Program-made: the position numbers and the translations under genes
Part shown: in pieces, positions 61,946-64,000 of the stretch
Layout: each line of letters begins with the position of its first letter
How positions within the stretch are numbered: position 1 is the stretch's first letter
Notes under the pieces: generated by a model
The model's input: only the letters and a program-made list of their open reading frames with translations
The model's database searches: none
Told to the model about the DNA's origin: nothing
Source: Solirubrobacterales bacterium
GTDB lineage: Bacteria; Actinomycetota; Thermoleophilia; Solirubrobacterales; 70-9
Direction of reading: 5' to 3'
Length of the DNA stretch: 64,000 nucleotides
Assembly: GCA_035573435.1 (NCBI GenBank)
Contig: DATMZR010000012.1
Coordinates: forward strand, 124,001 to 188,000

Positions 61946-63460
61946 ATGCCGAAAACCACCTCGATCGGTCGCCGTACCGCCGGTGCGCTGCTGGCGGCGG
62001 GTTGCGTGGCGCTGAGCACGGCGGCGCCCGCCGCCGCTGGCAGCTACCGCGCCGCCGTCTGCCACGCCGGTTTGGGGGCCGGGCGCGCGGAGGCCGTATT
62101 TGGGCGGAGCTCGCGCCACTATCTCGACCGGGCTTCGTGCGCGGCGAGCGGCCCCGGCCTGTCGGTGAGTCTCGCGCGAGGGCGCGCCCCCAACGGCAGC
62201 TGGGGAGCGTGGTCGATCCGGGCTCCACGGGGTACGGCCATCTCGCGACTGAGCGTCTACGCCGCCGGGCGGCGTGGCGCCGGCGCGATCCCGGAGCTCG
62301 GGCTCGGCAACCCCGGCGGGCAGCTGACACCGCTCGCCACACCCCGACGCGAGCTCCAGCGGGTGACCTGGTCGGGTCCAGGCGTTCGGGCCATCGCGGC
62401 GCGCCTACGCTGCCTGCGCACGTCCGGCTGCGGCGACCGGGCGGAGGCCCGGGTGCGCATCAAGCGCTTGGTCGCGCGGCTGGCGGATCGCATCGCGCCG
62501 ACCCTGAGGCTGAAGGGCTCGCTCTTTGCGCCCGGAAGCAGGCGCGGCCCACAGACGATCGAACCGTTCGCGGCCGACGTCGGCGGCGGCATGCGGCGGT
62601 TACTGGTGCAGGTGAACGGCGGACCGGTCACCGCACGAACAGTGTCCTGCAGCCTCGCCGGCCCGATCGCGCTCCGGCTTCGTCCCTGTCCCGCCCGAGC
62701 CCGCGCCAGCTTCCGGGCGGCCACCGTCTCGGCGCCGTTCCGCCAGGGCCCGAACCTGGTGCGGGTCTGCGCGGCCGACTACGCGCCGAGCACCGCCGCC
62801 AATCGCACCTGTGCGAAGCGGCGGGTCAGGATCGACAACCTCTGCCCGGTCTCGGAGGTATCGCGCGGCGCCAGGCTCCGCGCCCGTCTACGCCGCCGGG
62901 GATCGAGCGCCGTCGTGGCAGGCCGCCTGCTCGACCGCGCCGGGCGGGGGGTCGCCGCCGCCAGCGTCTGCGTGGCCACCCGCGTCCCCATGCGTGGGGC
63001 CACCGAGCAGGTGGCGTTGACCCCTGTGACCGATGCCATGGGGGGCTTCCGGGCCACGATCCCGGGCGGTCCCAGCCGCGAGGTCCGGGTCGCCTATTGG
63101 CCGGACCACAGCGGCGCGCTCGAGCGCCACCTCGTCCTTCGCGTCCCGGTCCGCCCGCACCTCGTGCTGCGGCCTCGCCACCCCCTGCGCAACGGCGACC
63201 GGCTCCGTTTCAAGGTTGTGCTGCCCGGGCCGGCGCCCGCTGGGCGCCGCGTGCAGATCCAGGCGCGGGCAGGACGGCGCTGGCTCGACCTGCGCCAGGG
63301 CCGCACTGGAGGCCGAGGGATCTACCGCACCAGCTACCGCTTCCGCGCGACGACCGGGCGTCGCAGATACGCCTTTCGCGCCGTGGTGCCGAAGCAGGGC
63401 GGCTACCCCTACGAGGGCGGCCGGTCCAGCGTCGAGCACGTCACTGTGGTCGGGAATTAG
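61946..63460 (+). CDS. secreted protein of unknown function, Ig-like C-terminal repeats
   Basis: Exported protein of 504 residues. Signal peptide RRTAGALLAAGCVALSTAAPAAAG with likely cleavage before SYRAAVC. The N-terminal about 170 residues contain paired cysteines and NGSWGAWSIRAPRGTAISRLSVY, a beta-rich module; the C-terminal half shows strand patterns with VVAGRLLDRAGRGVAAASVCV and a last module ending RRYAFRAVVPKQGGYPYEGGRSS, like bacterial Ig or CARDB-type stalk domains. No catalytic motif is identified. The ATG at 61946 was chosen over a GTG 12 bases upstream because it leads straight into the signal peptide. Cell-surface role inferred. Confidence 0.7.
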   Translation: MPKTTSIGRRTAGALLAAGCVALSTAAPAAAGSYRAAVCHAGLGAGRAEAVFGRSSRHYLDRASCAASGPGLSVSLARGRAPNGSWGAWSIRAPRGTAISRLSVYAAGRRGAGAIPELGLGNPGGQLTPLATPRRELQRVTWSGPGVRAIAARLRCLRTSGCGDRAEARVRIKRLVARLADRIAPTLRLKGSLFAPGSRRGPQTIEPFAADVGGGMRRLLVQVNGGPVTARTVSCSLAGPIALRLRPCPARARASFRAATVSAPFRQGPNLVRVCAADYAPSTAANRTCAKRRVRIDNLCPVSEVSRGARLRARLRRRGSSAVVAGRLLDRAGRGVAAASVCVATRVPMRGATEQVALTPVTDAMGGFRATIPGGPSREVRVAYWPDHSGALERHLVLRVPVRPHLVLRPRHPLRNGDRLRFKVVLPGPAPAGRRVQIQARAGRRWLDLRQGRTGGRGIYRTSYRFRATTGRRRYAFRAVVPKQGGYPYEGGRSSVEHVTVVGN

Positions 63461-63477
63461 GGCGGCTACCGGCTCCG

Positions 63478-64000
63478 CTAGACCGCCGCATGCGTTCCGC
63501 TCTTGGCCCGGAGGTCGGCGAGCTGCTCCTCGATCCAGACGCCCGGGTCGCGCTCGCGCACGATCTCCCGGAGCCGCTTGGCACGCAGCGCCCGCTCCTC
63601 CGGCTCCATCGTCAACGCCCGGTGAATGCTGTCGGCCTGCTCCTGGATGTCGAAGGGGTTGACGCTGAGTGTGCAGTCGCCCAGCTCCTCGTGTGCTCCG
63701 GTGTTCTCGGACAGCAGCACGACGCCGTCGCGGGTATTCACCGCCGGCGCCTCCTTGGCGACCAGGTTCATGCCGTCGAACAGGGAGTTCACCATCAGCA
63801 GGTCGAAGTGCTTGTAGCGGGCGACAGCCTCGTAGAAGTTCTCGTAGATCCGGAGGTCGATCGGCATCCAGTCCGTGGTCCCGTGGCGATGGTTGACCAC
63901 CGCGACCACGGCCTCGATGCGATCCAGGTACTCGGCGTACTCGGGCACGTCCGTCCGCGACGGCTGCAGGTGGGCGATGAAGGTCACCCTCTCGCGGAAC
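63478..64000 (-). CDS. otsA: trehalose-6-phosphate synthase, partial (3' end of gene)
   Basis: C-terminal about 173 residues of a GT20 glycosyltransferase, continuing beyond the right edge of the window. Diagnostic segments: VTFIAHLQPSRTDVPEYAEYLDRIE, VARYKHFDLLMVNSLFDGMNLVAKEAPAVN (nucleotide-sugar donor site) and LLSENTGAHEELGDCTLSVNPFDIQEQADSIHRAL. It transfers glucose from UDP- or GDP-glucose to glucose-6-phosphate, or to a related acceptor; related enzymes make glucosylglycerol phosphate, so the acceptor is not fixed by this fragment. The true start lies outside the window. Confidence 0.9.
   Translation of the reverse strand, partial: FRERVTFIAHLQPSRTDVPEYAEYLDRIEAVVAVVNHRHGTTDWMPIDLRIYENFYEAVARYKHFDLLMVNSLFDGMNLVAKEAPAVNTRDGVVLLSENTGAHEELGDCTLSVNPFDIQEQADSIHRALTMEPEERALRAKRLREIVRERDPGVWIEEQLADLRAKSGTHAAV

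Overview
The window is a gene-dense, very GC-rich bacterial chromosome segment with many GTG and TTG starts, ATGA/GTGA stop-start overlaps and almost no intergenic space. The gene content (class II ribonucleotide reductase with NrdR, a complete 14-subunit NADH dehydrogenase, an AccA3-like biotin carboxylase/BCCP, an ECF sigma factor with an exported tail, an OtsA-type trehalose synthase) fits an actinobacterium. The archaeal-style topoisomerase I, the NuoE-NuoF fusion and the two-domain ThyX-like protein make a deep-branching class such as Thermoleophilia (Solirubrobacterales/Gaiellales relatives) my best guess. That placement is inference, not measured.

Layout. 0-2.4 kb: two GT2 glycosyltransferases flanking a DUF2304 membrane protein. 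2.4-3.0 kb: a SnoaL-like protein and tRNA-Thr(CGT). 3.0-9.5 kb: one minus-strand run transcribed topA-tmk-holB-histidine kinase-response regulator. 9.5-14.7 kb: a precorrin-2 dehydrogenase behind a possible structured leader RNA, a PAQR/hemolysin III protein, then nrdR-nrdJ. 14.7-24.9 kb: scattered single genes (ECF sigma with long tail, methyltransferase, tautomerase, a frameshifted SnoaL gene, a hydroxyacid dehydrogenase, a spermidine-synthase-like membrane protein, thioesterase, msrB, serS, cytochrome c lipoprotein, flavin reductase). 24.9-40.1 kb: the nuo operon A-B-C-D-EF-G-H-I-(SnoaL)-J-K-L-M-N. 40.1-53 kb: accessory metabolism (LLM-SCP2 fusion, AEC transporter, tandem ThyX, an LPXTG cupredoxin, DJ-1, ACT protein, def, CBS pair, enoyl-reductase-like protein, SDR, pilin-like protein, DUF2804). 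52.4-61.1 kb: a long minus-strand run rpsF, ssb, rpsR, rplI, dnaB, a DnaC-like loader, purA, biotin carboxylase/BCCP and DUF2804. 61.2-64 kb: a tandem 95-bp repeat, two exported or membrane proteins, and the 3' part of otsA cut by the window edge.

Functional themes. Replication and nucleotide supply recur: TopA, Tmk, HolB, NrdJ/NrdR, the ThyX-like protein, SSB, DnaB and its putative loader, PurA. Energy conversion is represented by Complex I, the c-type cytochrome lipoprotein and the surface cupredoxin. The least ordinary items are the archaeal-type TopA, the tandem ThyX with complementary degenerate motifs, the NuoEF fusion, the SnoaL gene inside the nuo operon, the tandem hairpin repeat ahead of rpsF and the structured leader ahead of the sirohaem gene. 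No CRISPR array, insertion sequence, prophage or clear defence system was seen. No gene-free stretch exceeds 300 bases; the two longest (9514-9785 and 61142-61413) carry the leader RNA candidate and the tandem repeat.
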